Below, piece by piece: positions 34,273 through 44,045 of a stretch of 64,000 nt of DNA (within the stretch, counting starts at the first letter, position 1; each line of letters starts with the position of its first letter). The stretch is taken from positions 1 through 64,000 of the forward strand of contig CANLWG010000003.1 in NCBI GenBank assembly GCA_947494715.1. Direction: 5' to 3'. The notes below the pieces were generated by a model, which did not search any database, was not told the origin of the DNA, and saw only the letters and a program-made list of their open reading frames with translations. Source of the stretch: an uncultured Flavobacteriaceae bacterium (GTDB lineage: Bacteria > Bacteroidota > Bacteroidia > Flavobacteriales > Flavobacteriaceae). Position numbers and translations under genes: made by a program.

Positions 34273-36639
34273 ATGTTTAAAAACTATCTAAAAATCGCTT
34301 GGCGGAATATCCTCAATAACAAGGTGTTTTCGATTCTAAATATCGTTGGTCTGGCCATAGGCCTACTCTGTAGTTTACTCATCTATCTTTGGATTTCCGA
34401 CGAACTTGCTGTAGACAATTATCATGAAAACATTGACCGATTGTATTCGGTATACCAAAGGCAAATATTCGAAGGCAGGGTAGATGCGGGGTACTATACA
34501 CCGGCAGTACTTTATAGGGAGTTGAAGAATAAAATTCCTGAAATAGAGAAAGCGGCCCCGAGAAGTTTTACTACTAAAACCTTTGCCCATCAAGACAAAA
34601 TTTTTAAAAAAGAAGGAAGTTTTGTTGGTACGGACTACTTTGATATGTTTTCCGTGGATTTTTTGGAAGGTACGGTAGATTCTGCGATAGATTCTCCTAA
34701 TGATATCGCCATTTCGGAAACTATGGCAAAAACTTTTTTTGGAAGTGCCAAAAACGCCATCGGCAAGTCACTATTCTATGAGAATAAAAATCAATTAAAA
34801 GTATCTGCCGTATTCAAGGATAACGGTCCAGCCGATTCTCGCAAGAATGATTATTTTCTTCACTGGGATATTTTTTTGGAAGAAAACAGTTGGGCGCCCA
34901 ACATCTTGAACAGTAGTCCGCCGACTTTTATAATGCTTACGGAAAATGCGAATTCCGAAATGGTTAGCGGTAAAATCAAGGATTTTCTTGTTCCCTATAG
35001 AGCGGAGGAAGATGACAACTTTACAGTAGAACTGGGCTTGCAGCCTTATGGTGAGAGTTATCTACATAGCAATTTCGAGAACGGGGTTATCTCTGGTGGG
35101 CGGATAGAGAACGTCCGCATCTTCGGGTTTATCGCTTTTTTTGTGCTGTTGATTGCCTGTATCAACTTTATGAATCTGGCCTCTGCCGGTTCCCTGAAAA
35201 GAGCAAAGGAAGTAGGGGTGCGGAAATCCTTGGGCGCAAGGAAAGGGAGTTTAATATCCCAATTTTTAGGGGAAGCTTTGTTGCTTTCATGTATAAGCAC
35301 AGTCTTGTCCCTCGTATTGGTTGCACTGGTACTTCCGCTCTTTAACGAGTTGGCGAACAAAGACCTAAGCTTTTTTAATCTCTCGCCGTTATCTTGGTTG
35401 GGTATTTTGGGCATTGCCCTGTTGACGGGCTTTGTTTCCGGCAGTTATCCAGCATTCGTACTATCCTCTTTTAAGGCGATAGATATTTTTAAAAAGAACA
35501 GGAACGCCGATGCCAGTTCGCAATGGGTACGTCAAGGTCTGGTGGTTTTTCAATTTGCCTTAACGATTATCCTGATTTCGGGAATGATCATTACATCCCG
35601 TCAGATTAACTATATACAAAATGAAAACCTTGGTTTTGACCCTCACAACGTTTTTATGTTTGTTTTTGAAGGGGATTCCACACGCACATTTTCCAGCCTC
35701 AAAGAAAGGGCCTTACAACTGCCCGGGGTTGAATCCATGACGACTACCACCACAGGCCCAATGGATTTTACGAACGGGTTCGACGATGTGCAATGGGCGG
35801 GCAAATCCAGCGATGACCCTACTATATTCATGAGTATGGACGTAGGATCGGATTTTGCCGAAACCTGGGGTACGGAGATGCTTATGGGCACCGATTTTTC
35901 AAATAAAAGTATTGCTGACAATTCGGGCTATATCATCAATGAGACCGCCCTAAAAATAATGGGGTTTGAAGACCCTATAGGCAAACCGATTACCATGTGG
36001 GGCAACGAAGGCAGTATTGTCGGGGTAATGAAAGACTTTCCCATAAATACGGTAAAAACGGCTATTCCCCCATTGATTATTCGCAATGGGGAAAATGCGA
36101 ACAGGGTCGCCGTTTTAGCACGGATCAGTCCTGTAAATGTAGTGGAAACGGTAGAAGCTTTGGAAAACCTGTATACAGAAATGTTTCCAGAAGTTCCGTT
36201 TGATTATGTGTTTTCCGATACATGGTATAACAATATGTATAAAAGCGAGATTACATTTTTTAAGCTCTCACAATACTTTTCATTTATGGCCATTTTCATT
36301 TCCTGTCTTGGCCTCTTTGGCCTGGTCATGTTTACGGCCCAACAAAAAGTGAAGGAGATAGGAATCCGGAAAGTACTCGGTGCCTCGGTAGGCAAGATAA
36401 CAGGTCTTTTGATCAAAGACTTTCTAAAATTAGTAATCATAGGCATCCTAATAGGCTGCCCCGTTGCCTGGTATTTTATGAACAAATGGCTGACGAATTA
36501 TGAATACAGAACCGAAATGCCCTGGTGGGCTTTTGGGGCAGCAGGTAGTATAGTCATTGCCATAGCCTTACTTACAGTAGGTTTTAAATCGATTAGGGCA
36601 GCAATGAATGACCCTGTTGAAAGTTTACGCACGGAATAG
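34273..36639 (+). CDS. Fused FtsX/MacB-type ABC permease (P6)
   Basis: A 788-residue permease and the shortest intact one of the array. The first periplasmic domain begins DRLYSVYQRQIFEGRVDAGY and has EIEKAAPRSF. Coupling helices: KRAKEVGVRKSLGARKGSLI and QKVKEIGIRKVLGASVGKIT. The link after TM4 differs (AIDIFKKNRNADASSQW instead of VLKG plus a Gly-rich turn). It has a Thr-rich run (MTTTTTGPMDF) in the second periplasmic domain. The C-terminus is DPVESLRTE. The DNA of the first 30 bases is almost the same as in P1, P4 and P11. The gap to P5 is 31 bp. Confidence 0.93.
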   Translation: MFKNYLKIAWRNILNNKVFSILNIVGLAIGLLCSLLIYLWISDELAVDNYHENIDRLYSVYQRQIFEGRVDAGYYTPAVLYRELKNKIPEIEKAAPRSFTTKTFAHQDKIFKKEGSFVGTDYFDMFSVDFLEGTVDSAIDSPNDIAISETMAKTFFGSAKNAIGKSLFYENKNQLKVSAVFKDNGPADSRKNDYFLHWDIFLEENSWAPNILNSSPPTFIMLTENANSEMVSGKIKDFLVPYRAEEDDNFTVELGLQPYGESYLHSNFENGVISGGRIENVRIFGFIAFFVLLIACINFMNLASAGSLKRAKEVGVRKSLGARKGSLISQFLGEALLLSCISTVLSLVLVALVLPLFNELANKDLSFFNLSPLSWLGILGIALLTGFVSGSYPAFVLSSFKAIDIFKKNRNADASSQWVRQGLVVFQFALTIILISGMIITSRQINYIQNENLGFDPHNVFMFVFEGDSTRTFSSLKERALQLPGVESMTTTTTGPMDFTNGFDDVQWAGKSSDDPTIFMSMDVGSDFAETWGTEMLMGTDFSNKSIADNSGYIINETALKIMGFEDPIGKPITMWGNEGSIVGVMKDFPINTVKTAIPPLIIRNGENANRVAVLARISPVNVVETVEALENLYTEMFPEVPFDYVFSDTWYNNMYKSEITFFKLSQYFSFMAIFISCLGLFGLVMFTAQQKVKEIGIRKVLGASVGKITGLLIKDFLKLVIIGILIGCPVAWYFMNKWLTNYEYRTEMPWWAFGAAGSIVIAIALLTVGFKSIRAAMNDPVESLRTE

Positions 36640-36659
36640 TTATTAAAAATTGAACTATC

Positions 36660-39095
36660 ATGTTTAAGAATTATCTAAAAATCGCTTGGCGGAACCTTTT
36701 AAAAAACAAAGGGTTTACTATTATCAATATCGTAGGGCTCAGTATCGGAGTCGCGGCCTGTATCCTTATTTCCATTTATATTCTTCATGAGGTCAGTTAC
36801 GATAAACAGGTGCCCAATTCGGGTAACGTATATCGAATGATCGGCAATTATTTGATAGATGGTCGGGTGGAGACCGGAATTCATTTTTCCGCCAATACGG
36901 CACCAACGGTTTTGGAGGATTTTGCCGAGGTGGAGAATTCCGGAAGACTTATGGCCAATGGACTTTTTTATGGTGCCGGAAGCAATGAAATCCGTATTGA
37001 GGACAAATCCATGCAGCATCATGAAAAAGGTTTTGCCTATGCCGATCAATCCATATTGGACATCATGGGTGTTCCTATGGTACGCGGTGATGCATCCACA
37101 GCACTTTCAGAGCCCAAGACCATTGTAATTTCCGAGGCTATGGCCTATAAACATTTCAATACGGAGAATCCCGTAGGCAAGGTCATTTATTTGAATGGAA
37201 ACAATGAAGATCCTTTTAGGATCAGTGGGGTCATGAAAGACTTTCCAAGCAATTCTCATCTGGATTATGATTTCTTTATTACCCTAGAGGGAGTTGAATT
37301 TGGCGAAGGGGAACAGACCCGATGGTTTCAAAACAATTATTTTACCTATTTGGTCCTACGGCCGGATGCGGACGTGGCAACCTTTGAAAAAAAGATGTCC
37401 AATACGCTTATCCATACCTATATGAAGCCCGCCTATTTGGCCGCGGGATTTGTACAAGGCGAAACCTTGGAAGATCAACTGAGTATATCCTTACAAAAGT
37501 TGACGGACATCAACCTATATTCTGCACAAATCGATTTTGAATCCAGTTATCGTAACGACATCAAGATCATATGGATTTTTGGCATCATCGCCCTTTTTAT
37601 CCTCATCATCGCCAGTATCAATTTTGTGAATTTGTCTACGGCGAAATCGGTTAACCGGGCGAAGGAAGTGGGGGTTCGGAAAGCCGTAGGTTCTTCAAGA
37701 AAATATTTAATTGGACAGTTTTTGACGGAATCCGTGCTAATAACGGTCATAGCATTTGTCATTGGTATTTTGCTATCCTGGCTCTTGATACCTCTTTTTA
37801 GGGCAATGTCCGGCAAGGCCTTGATCCTGCCCTGGGACAGCCCTGTATTTATCCCTTTAGTTTTGGCAGCGGCCTTTTTGGTAGGTACTTTGGCGGGCCT
37901 TTACCCCTCCTTCTATTTGTCCAGGTTCAATCCGGCTAAGGTTCTTAAAGGCATGATGGGCCAAAGTAAAAAAACCAGCGGGCTACGGAGCGGATTGGTG
38001 GTGTTCCAGTTTACCATCTCCATTATCCTAATAGTAGGGACGCTTATTGTAAACCAGCAAATGGATTTTATCCTGAACTCCAAGATTGGATTTGAAAAAG
38101 AACAGGTAATACAATTGTACGGCACCAATATGTTAAACGATAGGGTGGAAACCTTTAAGGACGAGTTGGAAAACTTGAATGGGATAAGCAGTGTGAGTAT
38201 CAGTGACTATTTGCCGATTGAAGGTACTAAGCGGAATGGTAACAGTTTTGTAAATGAGGGAAGGGACAATATTGATGAAACCGTTGGTGGACAGGCCTGG
38301 GTTATTGACGAAGATTATTTGGAGACCTTGGGCATGAAACTGGTCGAAGGGCGTAATTTTTCGGAGGACCGTAGTTCGGATGATGAAGCAACTATCATCA
38401 ATCAGGCAATGGTGGAGAAACTGAATCTGGAAAATCCAATCGGCAAAAGAATATCCAGATATGGTACCCTGTACGAGGTCATTGGGGTAGTGGAAAACTT
38501 CAACTACAATACCATGAAACAGGAGATACAGCCGTTATGCTTTTTCAGGGGAATCAGTCCGTCCATTGTTTCGGTAAAGGCCGATACCGGGGATATGCCC
38601 TCGCTTTTGTCTTCCATTGAGGGCAAGTGGCAGGAATTCATGCCCAAAATGGCCTTTCGCTATGCCTTTATGAACGATTCCTTTGCTAAAATGTACAACA
38701 ATATAAGTCGCATTCGAACTATTTTCCTGGCCTTTGCCATTCTGGCCATTTTTGTGGCCTGTTTGGGTCTTTTTGCACTTTCTGCATTTATGGTGGAACA
38801 ACGAAAGAAAGAAATCAGTATCCGTATGGTACTGGGAGCGTCCTTCCAGAATATTTATAAACTATTGAGCATCAATTATCTAAAGTTGGTGGGAATTTCC
38901 ATACTGGTGGCCTTACCCATCGGATGGTATATGATGAGCCGTTGGTTGGAGGATTTTACCTATAAGATCAATATGGGTTGGGAAGTGTTTTTAGGGGCTA
39001 CGGTCATTGCATTGATTATTGCAATAGTTACCATCAGTTATCAATCTGTAGGGGCTGCTCTGACACCCCCTGTGAATAGCCTACGTACGGAATGA
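36660..39095 (+). CDS. Fused FtsX/MacB-type ABC permease (P7)
   Basis: An 811-residue permease starting 20 bp after P6. Its first periplasmic domain has YRMIGNYLIDGRVETGIHFS and an unusual loop AAGFVQGETLEDQLSIS. Coupling helices: NRAKEVGVRKAVGSSRKYLI in the first half, and in the second EQRKKEISIRMVLGASFQNI, where the usual EIGIRKVLGA is changed (Ser for Gly, Met for Lys). That change sits in the element that contacts the ATPase in MacB/LolCDE, so coupling strength may differ. It is followed by SINYLKLVG rather than SKDFLKLVG. C-terminus PPVNSLRTE. Confidence 0.93.
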   Translation: MFKNYLKIAWRNLLKNKGFTIINIVGLSIGVAACILISIYILHEVSYDKQVPNSGNVYRMIGNYLIDGRVETGIHFSANTAPTVLEDFAEVENSGRLMANGLFYGAGSNEIRIEDKSMQHHEKGFAYADQSILDIMGVPMVRGDASTALSEPKTIVISEAMAYKHFNTENPVGKVIYLNGNNEDPFRISGVMKDFPSNSHLDYDFFITLEGVEFGEGEQTRWFQNNYFTYLVLRPDADVATFEKKMSNTLIHTYMKPAYLAAGFVQGETLEDQLSISLQKLTDINLYSAQIDFESSYRNDIKIIWIFGIIALFILIIASINFVNLSTAKSVNRAKEVGVRKAVGSSRKYLIGQFLTESVLITVIAFVIGILLSWLLIPLFRAMSGKALILPWDSPVFIPLVLAAAFLVGTLAGLYPSFYLSRFNPAKVLKGMMGQSKKTSGLRSGLVVFQFTISIILIVGTLIVNQQMDFILNSKIGFEKEQVIQLYGTNMLNDRVETFKDELENLNGISSVSISDYLPIEGTKRNGNSFVNEGRDNIDETVGGQAWVIDEDYLETLGMKLVEGRNFSEDRSSDDEATIINQAMVEKLNLENPIGKRISRYGTLYEVIGVVENFNYNTMKQEIQPLCFFRGISPSIVSVKADTGDMPSLLSSIEGKWQEFMPKMAFRYAFMNDSFAKMYNNISRIRTIFLAFAILAIFVACLGLFALSAFMVEQRKKEISIRMVLGASFQNIYKLLSINYLKLVGISILVALPIGWYMMSRWLEDFTYKINMGWEVFLGATVIALIIAIVTISYQSVGAALTPPVNSLRTE

Positions 39096-39122
39096 AGGAA
39101 TAATATCAAACGCCGGAACAGA

Positions 39123-39138
39123 CTTGATAGTTATCAAG
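39123..39138. repeat. 16-bp palindrome in the P7-P8 gap
   Basis: CTTGATA (39123-39129) and TATCAAG (39132-39138) are exact inverted copies around GT. No T-run follows. It could be a protein site or a transcript hairpin, 22 bp before the P8 start. Confidence 0.45.
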
Positions 39139-39159
39139 GGCGGCACTAAAAAAGGAATC

Positions 39160-41529
39160 ATGTTTAAAAATTATCTAAAGATTGCGTGGAGGAATTTCAT
39201 ACAGCAGAAATGGTATTCCCTTTTAAACATGAGTGGGCTTGCTATAGGCATGGCCTGCGGAATCCTAATTCTGTTATGGGTGCGCCATGAATCCAGTTAT
39301 GATACTTTTCACGGGAACGCGGAACAGATTTTTAGACTCACCGCCCAGGCCAATGATGATTTTAAGGCAGCGGTAAGTCCTGCCGGGATGGTCGAAGAAC
39401 TTCCGAATTTAATGACCCAGATAACCTCCAGTGTTCGATTGAGCAAGCCTTTTGAGGAACTCTTTGAGGTCAATGGACAAAAGTTTAAGGAAAGTTCGGT
39501 CTTTTATGCGGACACTAACTTTTTGGAAGTGTTCACTTTTCCCCTGATTAAAGGTAACCCCCAAACCGCACTTTCCCGACCGGATGGCATTTTGCTTACG
39601 GAAACTACGGCTCGGAAGTTTTTTGGTGCGGACAAGGCGTTGGGCAAGGCCGTTAAGGTCAACAACACCAATGTTTTTACGGTTACCGGTGTCCTGGCGG
39701 ATCTCCCTTCCAATTCGCATCTGCAGTTTAATGTCATACTTCCCATGGCCCACTACGCCAAGACCGATTCAGATTTGATCAATAAGGTCTGGAATTCGTT
39801 CAACTTTTATGGGTATTTCCAGTTTAGGAAAGGGGCCATTTCCTCAGAGGAGGACTTGTCCAAGGCCGTCGGGAGAATCAACCAGATCTATGCCGAAAGG
39901 ATGCCAGAGTTTGAAATCATTTTTGATTTGCAGCCCTTAACAGATATTCATTTGCATTCCTCTGGGCTGCAAATTGATGTTGCGGGCCATGGTAATTCCC
40001 AATATGTGAATATTTTCTTTATAGTTGCCTTCATTATTTTAATTGTTGCTTGTATCAACTATATGAACCTGGCCACGGCCAGATCATCAAAAAGGGCCAA
40101 GGAAGTAGGTTTGCGCAAGGTCATTGGGGCGGGGCGAAATCAATTGGTATTCCAATTTTTGGGAGAATCGTTGATGATATCCTTTTTTTCCTTGATTCTT
40201 GCCATTGGTATAGTGTATTTGTCATTACCCGCTTTTAATGATTTGGCACAAAAACAGCTGGAATTGCATTTGGGGGATGCTAACATTTGGATGGGACTGA
40301 TGGCGATAGCACTGATTACCGGTCTCATTTCTGGAAGCTATCCTGCCCTGTTTTTATCCGGTTTTAAGCCTGTAAAAGTTTTGAAGGGAAAAATGAAATT
40401 GTCCGGATCTAACCTTTTCCTTAGAAATGGATTGGTGATTTCGCAATTTGTCGCCTCTGTTTTATTGCTTATTGGCACCATGGTCATATATACCCAACTC
40501 AATTATATTAGGGATAAGAATTTAGGGTATGACAAGTCTAATCTGATCTATGTTCCCATGGAGGGCGAACTGTGGGGCAAGCAGGAAGCCTTACGTACCG
40601 CTTTGGAACAAAACCCTTTGACCAGTGATTTTTCGATAGTCTCCGACCTACCTGCCAATCTTGTGACCGGGGATTTCGATGTCCAGTGGGAGGGAAAAGA
40701 TCCCAATTCCCAAATACTTTTCCCAAGTATCAGGGCAGATGAAAACTTCCTTAAGATCTTTCAGATGGATTTGGTGGAAGGGCGTGGGTTTTCGAAAAGC
40801 TCATTGGACAATAATGATTATCTGATCAATGAGACGGCGGCAAGGATCATGGGTCAAGATTTAGGGGATGTCTTGGGAAAAAGCCTGACCTTCTATGGTA
40901 AGAAGGGGACGATTATCGGCGTGGTCAAGGATTTTAATTACAAACCGCTTCAGTACGCCATAGAACCTTTGATACTGAGCCATAGGGATCGCGGATCTAT
41001 AACGGTAATCAGAACGGCCCCGGAGCAGACCGAATCCACAATTGCGGCCTTGGAGGAAATCTATGGCTCCTTGAATCCGGCATATCCCTTGGCCCATGGT
41101 TTTGTGGATGCGGATTTGGACGCCCAATACAAAGGGGAACAACAAATGGGAGCCATATTCAACGTATTCGCCTTACTCGCCATCATTATTTCCTGTTTGG
41201 GGCTTTATGGGTTATCCGCTTTTATGACAGAGCAACGCTTTAAGGAAATCGGAATACGAAAGGTGTTGGGAGCCAGTGCCCTTAGGTTGGTGAATATGCT
41301 TTCCAAGGATTTTGTGAAGTTGGTGGGCATAGCGCTTGTCATTGCCGTACCATTGGCTTGGTATCTTATGGAAAGTTGGCTAGAGGGATTTGCCTTTCGC
41401 ATAAACATACAATGGTGGATGTTCGCCATTTCCGGGCTAACGGTTTTATTGGTAGCGATAACAACGGTTAGTTATCAAAGTATAAAGGCCGCTAATGCCA
41501 ATCCGATAAAAAGTTTACGAACGGAATGA
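39160..41529 (+). CDS. Fused FtsX/MacB-type ABC permease (P8)
   Basis: A 789-residue permease. The frame is open from 39124, but the ATG at 39160 matches the array start MFKNYLKIAWRN and avoids including the palindrome at 39123-39138 in the coding region. The first periplasmic domain is short at its start (IFRLTAQANDDFKAAVSPAG). Coupling helices: KRAKEVGLRKVIGAGRNQLV and QRFKEIGIRKVLGASALRLV. The second periplasmic domain has DLPANLVTGDFDVQWEGKD. It ends NPIKSLRTE. TM1 about 20-40. The next gene follows after 77 bp. Confidence 0.93.
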   Translation: MFKNYLKIAWRNFIQQKWYSLLNMSGLAIGMACGILILLWVRHESSYDTFHGNAEQIFRLTAQANDDFKAAVSPAGMVEELPNLMTQITSSVRLSKPFEELFEVNGQKFKESSVFYADTNFLEVFTFPLIKGNPQTALSRPDGILLTETTARKFFGADKALGKAVKVNNTNVFTVTGVLADLPSNSHLQFNVILPMAHYAKTDSDLINKVWNSFNFYGYFQFRKGAISSEEDLSKAVGRINQIYAERMPEFEIIFDLQPLTDIHLHSSGLQIDVAGHGNSQYVNIFFIVAFIILIVACINYMNLATARSSKRAKEVGLRKVIGAGRNQLVFQFLGESLMISFFSLILAIGIVYLSLPAFNDLAQKQLELHLGDANIWMGLMAIALITGLISGSYPALFLSGFKPVKVLKGKMKLSGSNLFLRNGLVISQFVASVLLLIGTMVIYTQLNYIRDKNLGYDKSNLIYVPMEGELWGKQEALRTALEQNPLTSDFSIVSDLPANLVTGDFDVQWEGKDPNSQILFPSIRADENFLKIFQMDLVEGRGFSKSSLDNNDYLINETAARIMGQDLGDVLGKSLTFYGKKGTIIGVVKDFNYKPLQYAIEPLILSHRDRGSITVIRTAPEQTESTIAALEEIYGSLNPAYPLAHGFVDADLDAQYKGEQQMGAIFNVFALLAIIISCLGLYGLSAFMTEQRFKEIGIRKVLGASALRLVNMLSKDFVKLVGIALVIAVPLAWYLMESWLEGFAFRINIQWWMFAISGLTVLLVAITTVSYQSIKAANANPIKSLRTE

Positions 41530-41606
41530 ACTAAGAAAACGACAATCTAATAATAGCTGTTGAAACAACCACGGTAACTATCTGGGCAGCATAAGAAATG
41601 AGAACT

Positions 41607-44030
41607 ATGTTTACAAACCATATTAAAATAGCCTTCCGGTATTTAAGGAACCACAAATCTTTTACCGCTGTAAACATACTCGGTCTTACTTTGGGATTCT
41701 TTTGCTTTTTTCTGCTGAATGCTTACGTGTTAAAGGAAACATCATTTGATTTAGGGCAAGAACAAGTTTTTCGCCTGCTTCAGAAAACGGTAGATGAAAA
41801 TGGTACTATTCGTGAAATGGCCCAGTCTCCGCCAAAGGTCGGGGCAGAGTCAAAACGACTTTTTGAGGAAATAGAAAATCAGACCCAAATTCTTTATATA
41901 GGACGGACCAATTTTGGTAACGATCCAGCCACTACGCACCATCAGGAGGTAGCTATTTTGGACGACAATTTTTTACAGGTATTCGATTTTCCATTGGTAG
42001 AGGGTACAAAAGACGACCTGTCAAACCGGCCAAATGGAATTATCCTTACAAGATCCATTAAGGAGCTGTATTTCGGCCAGCAGCAGGCACTGGGAAAAAT
42101 TTTAAAGACGAGCTATGGGGATTATCCGATTGTGGCAATACTAGATGATTTTCCAGAGAATTCCCACCTGGAGAATGCGGCTTTTTTTAGCCATCAAATG
42201 GCTTCGGAGATTTATGAATGGTTCAATGAATTTATGACCTCCAATTGGTCCAACGATCAACTAGTAACCTATTTCAAGGTATTGCCCAACACAGATTTAA
42301 ATGTACTTGGGGAAAAGATAACTGCACTGGCCAAAGAAAATTACCCGGTAGGCAAAACATTCAACAACACCTTTACGGTACAGCCTGTACAGGATATCCA
42401 CTTGTATGAAAATGATGTTGAAGGCGAAATCAATAAGGGTAAGGGAAACGGATTGTATGTAAGCTTGTTTTTCTGGATCAGCATTCTCATTCTCCTCGTG
42501 GCTTGTTTTAATTATGCGGGCCTATTGAATATTGCTTTTATCGACCGATCTAAGGAAATAGGGCTTCGACAAATTGTAGGCGCAGGGAAGACACATTTAT
42601 TGGGGCAGTTCTTATCGGAAAGTCTTCTATTGATTTCCGTTTCAATAATTTTGGCCTATTCTTTTTTATGGGCGTTACAGCCGTTGGTCCAAAATTGGTT
42701 CAGTACAACCCTAAATCTGGCCATAGTTCCCTTGGATGGTATTTTGTTGATGTTGGCTTCAGGCCTTTTTCTAAGTATAGTATCGGTGGCCTATCCATTT
42801 TGGTTGGTGATTAAATCAGGGGTCTCTTCCTCGTTAAAGAACACAATATCAGTAGGGTCTAAATTGCCTTTCAGAAGGTTTATGCTTACGTTTCAATTTA
42901 TTGCGGTCATCACCTTTGTTACCGCCTCCTATGTCTTTAATAGGCAGATGGATTTTCTGGAAAACAAGGAACTGGGCTTTAAAAAAGAAGGTTTGGTCAC
43001 CGTGGATATCAACAGCGGTATTTTACGGGGACAGTTCGAAGCGATTAAAAACGAGTTTTTAAGAATTCCCGAGGTCAATGCGGTCAGTGTAAGCTCAAGA
43101 GTACCCGGTGAATGGAAGAATATACCTGTGGTAAAGGCCAAGCGGAATGGACAATCGTCAGTGGATGCAAAAGATATGCTCTTTCTGGGAGCGGATAAGG
43201 ATTTTCTTGAAACCTACAACATAAATCTGATAGCAGGCTCAAATTTTTCGGGAACCCCTTCGGACAGTTCCAAAGTACTCATAAACGATGCTGCAGCACT
43301 GACTTTGGGACTGGAGAATCCGGTGGGTCAATTTATTGAAGTCCCTTTTGTCAATTATGGGGGTAGTACCCAGAATTTGGAAGAACCATTTCAAGCGCAG
43401 ATAGTAGGGGTTGTCAAAGACTTTCAAATAGAGGATTTCAGAACAAGCATAAAGCCTTTGCTAATTGGAAACTGGAACAATCCCTTGCATTCCATTGATT
43501 ATTACACCCTGCAAATAGAAACATCGGATTGGTCAAAAACAGGATTGGCCCTAAAAGAGGTCAATGACTCTTTTGACCCACAAACCCCCATTGAGCTTAA
43601 TATCTTGAACGATAAGTTCGCCCGTTTTTTTGAAAAGGATATGGAACATTTCAAACTCTTGAATTTCTTTTCCGTAATCGTTGTTTTCTTAGCTTGTATG
43701 GGACTCTTTGCCATGAGCGGTTTTGTGGCCAGAAGCAGGACTAAGGAAATCGGAATTCGCAAGGTATTGGGTTCAAGCGTAGCACAACTGCTTTACCTTT
43801 TATCAAAAGACTTTATGAAATTGACCCTTATCGGATTAATTATAGCCACACCCATAACCTGGTATTTGCTAAAAAGATGGCTCTCGGATTTTGCCTATCA
43901 TATTGATTTTAAATGGTGGATGATAGCCCTGACTGGTTTAGTTAGCCTGGTGCTGACCCTATTGACCGTAAGTTTTCAATCGACTAAGGCGGCGACAATA
44001 AACCCTGCAAAAAGCTTACGATCTGAATAA
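41607..44030 (+). CDS. Fused FtsX/MacB-type ABC permease (P9), most divergent member
   Basis: An 807-residue permease with the same 8-TM plan but the least typical sequence: start MFTNHIKIAFRYLRNHKSF, TM1 rich in Phe (GFFCFFLLNAYVL), and a first coupling helix DRSKEIGLRQIVGAGKTHLL, where Gln replaces the usual Lys in IRK. After TM4 it has SVAYPFWLVIKSGVSSSLK instead of the GSYPA-LS-F motif of the others. The second coupling helix is normal (RTKEIGIRKVLGSSVAQLL). C-terminus NPAKSLRSE. An ATG nine bases upstream (41598) is possible. Gaps: 77 bp before, 15 bp after. The differences suggest a different substrate or an ancient split. Confidence 0.92.
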   Translation: MFTNHIKIAFRYLRNHKSFTAVNILGLTLGFFCFFLLNAYVLKETSFDLGQEQVFRLLQKTVDENGTIREMAQSPPKVGAESKRLFEEIENQTQILYIGRTNFGNDPATTHHQEVAILDDNFLQVFDFPLVEGTKDDLSNRPNGIILTRSIKELYFGQQQALGKILKTSYGDYPIVAILDDFPENSHLENAAFFSHQMASEIYEWFNEFMTSNWSNDQLVTYFKVLPNTDLNVLGEKITALAKENYPVGKTFNNTFTVQPVQDIHLYENDVEGEINKGKGNGLYVSLFFWISILILLVACFNYAGLLNIAFIDRSKEIGLRQIVGAGKTHLLGQFLSESLLLISVSIILAYSFLWALQPLVQNWFSTTLNLAIVPLDGILLMLASGLFLSIVSVAYPFWLVIKSGVSSSLKNTISVGSKLPFRRFMLTFQFIAVITFVTASYVFNRQMDFLENKELGFKKEGLVTVDINSGILRGQFEAIKNEFLRIPEVNAVSVSSRVPGEWKNIPVVKAKRNGQSSVDAKDMLFLGADKDFLETYNINLIAGSNFSGTPSDSSKVLINDAAALTLGLENPVGQFIEVPFVNYGGSTQNLEEPFQAQIVGVVKDFQIEDFRTSIKPLLIGNWNNPLHSIDYYTLQIETSDWSKTGLALKEVNDSFDPQTPIELNILNDKFARFFEKDMEHFKLLNFFSVIVVFLACMGLFAMSGFVARSRTKEIGIRKVLGSSVAQLLYLLSKDFMKLTLIGLIIATPITWYLLKRWLSDFAYHIDFKWWMIALTGLVSLVLTLLTVSFQSTKAATINPAKSLRSE

Positions 44031-44045
44031 CAAAAAACAAAGATC

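Noticed and set aside
40244-40257. A second TGGCAC sequence with GC at the -12 distance, inside P8
   Set aside because: It lies in conserved coding sequence (DLAQKQLE) with no dyads nearby and points to no gene start, so it is probably chance.
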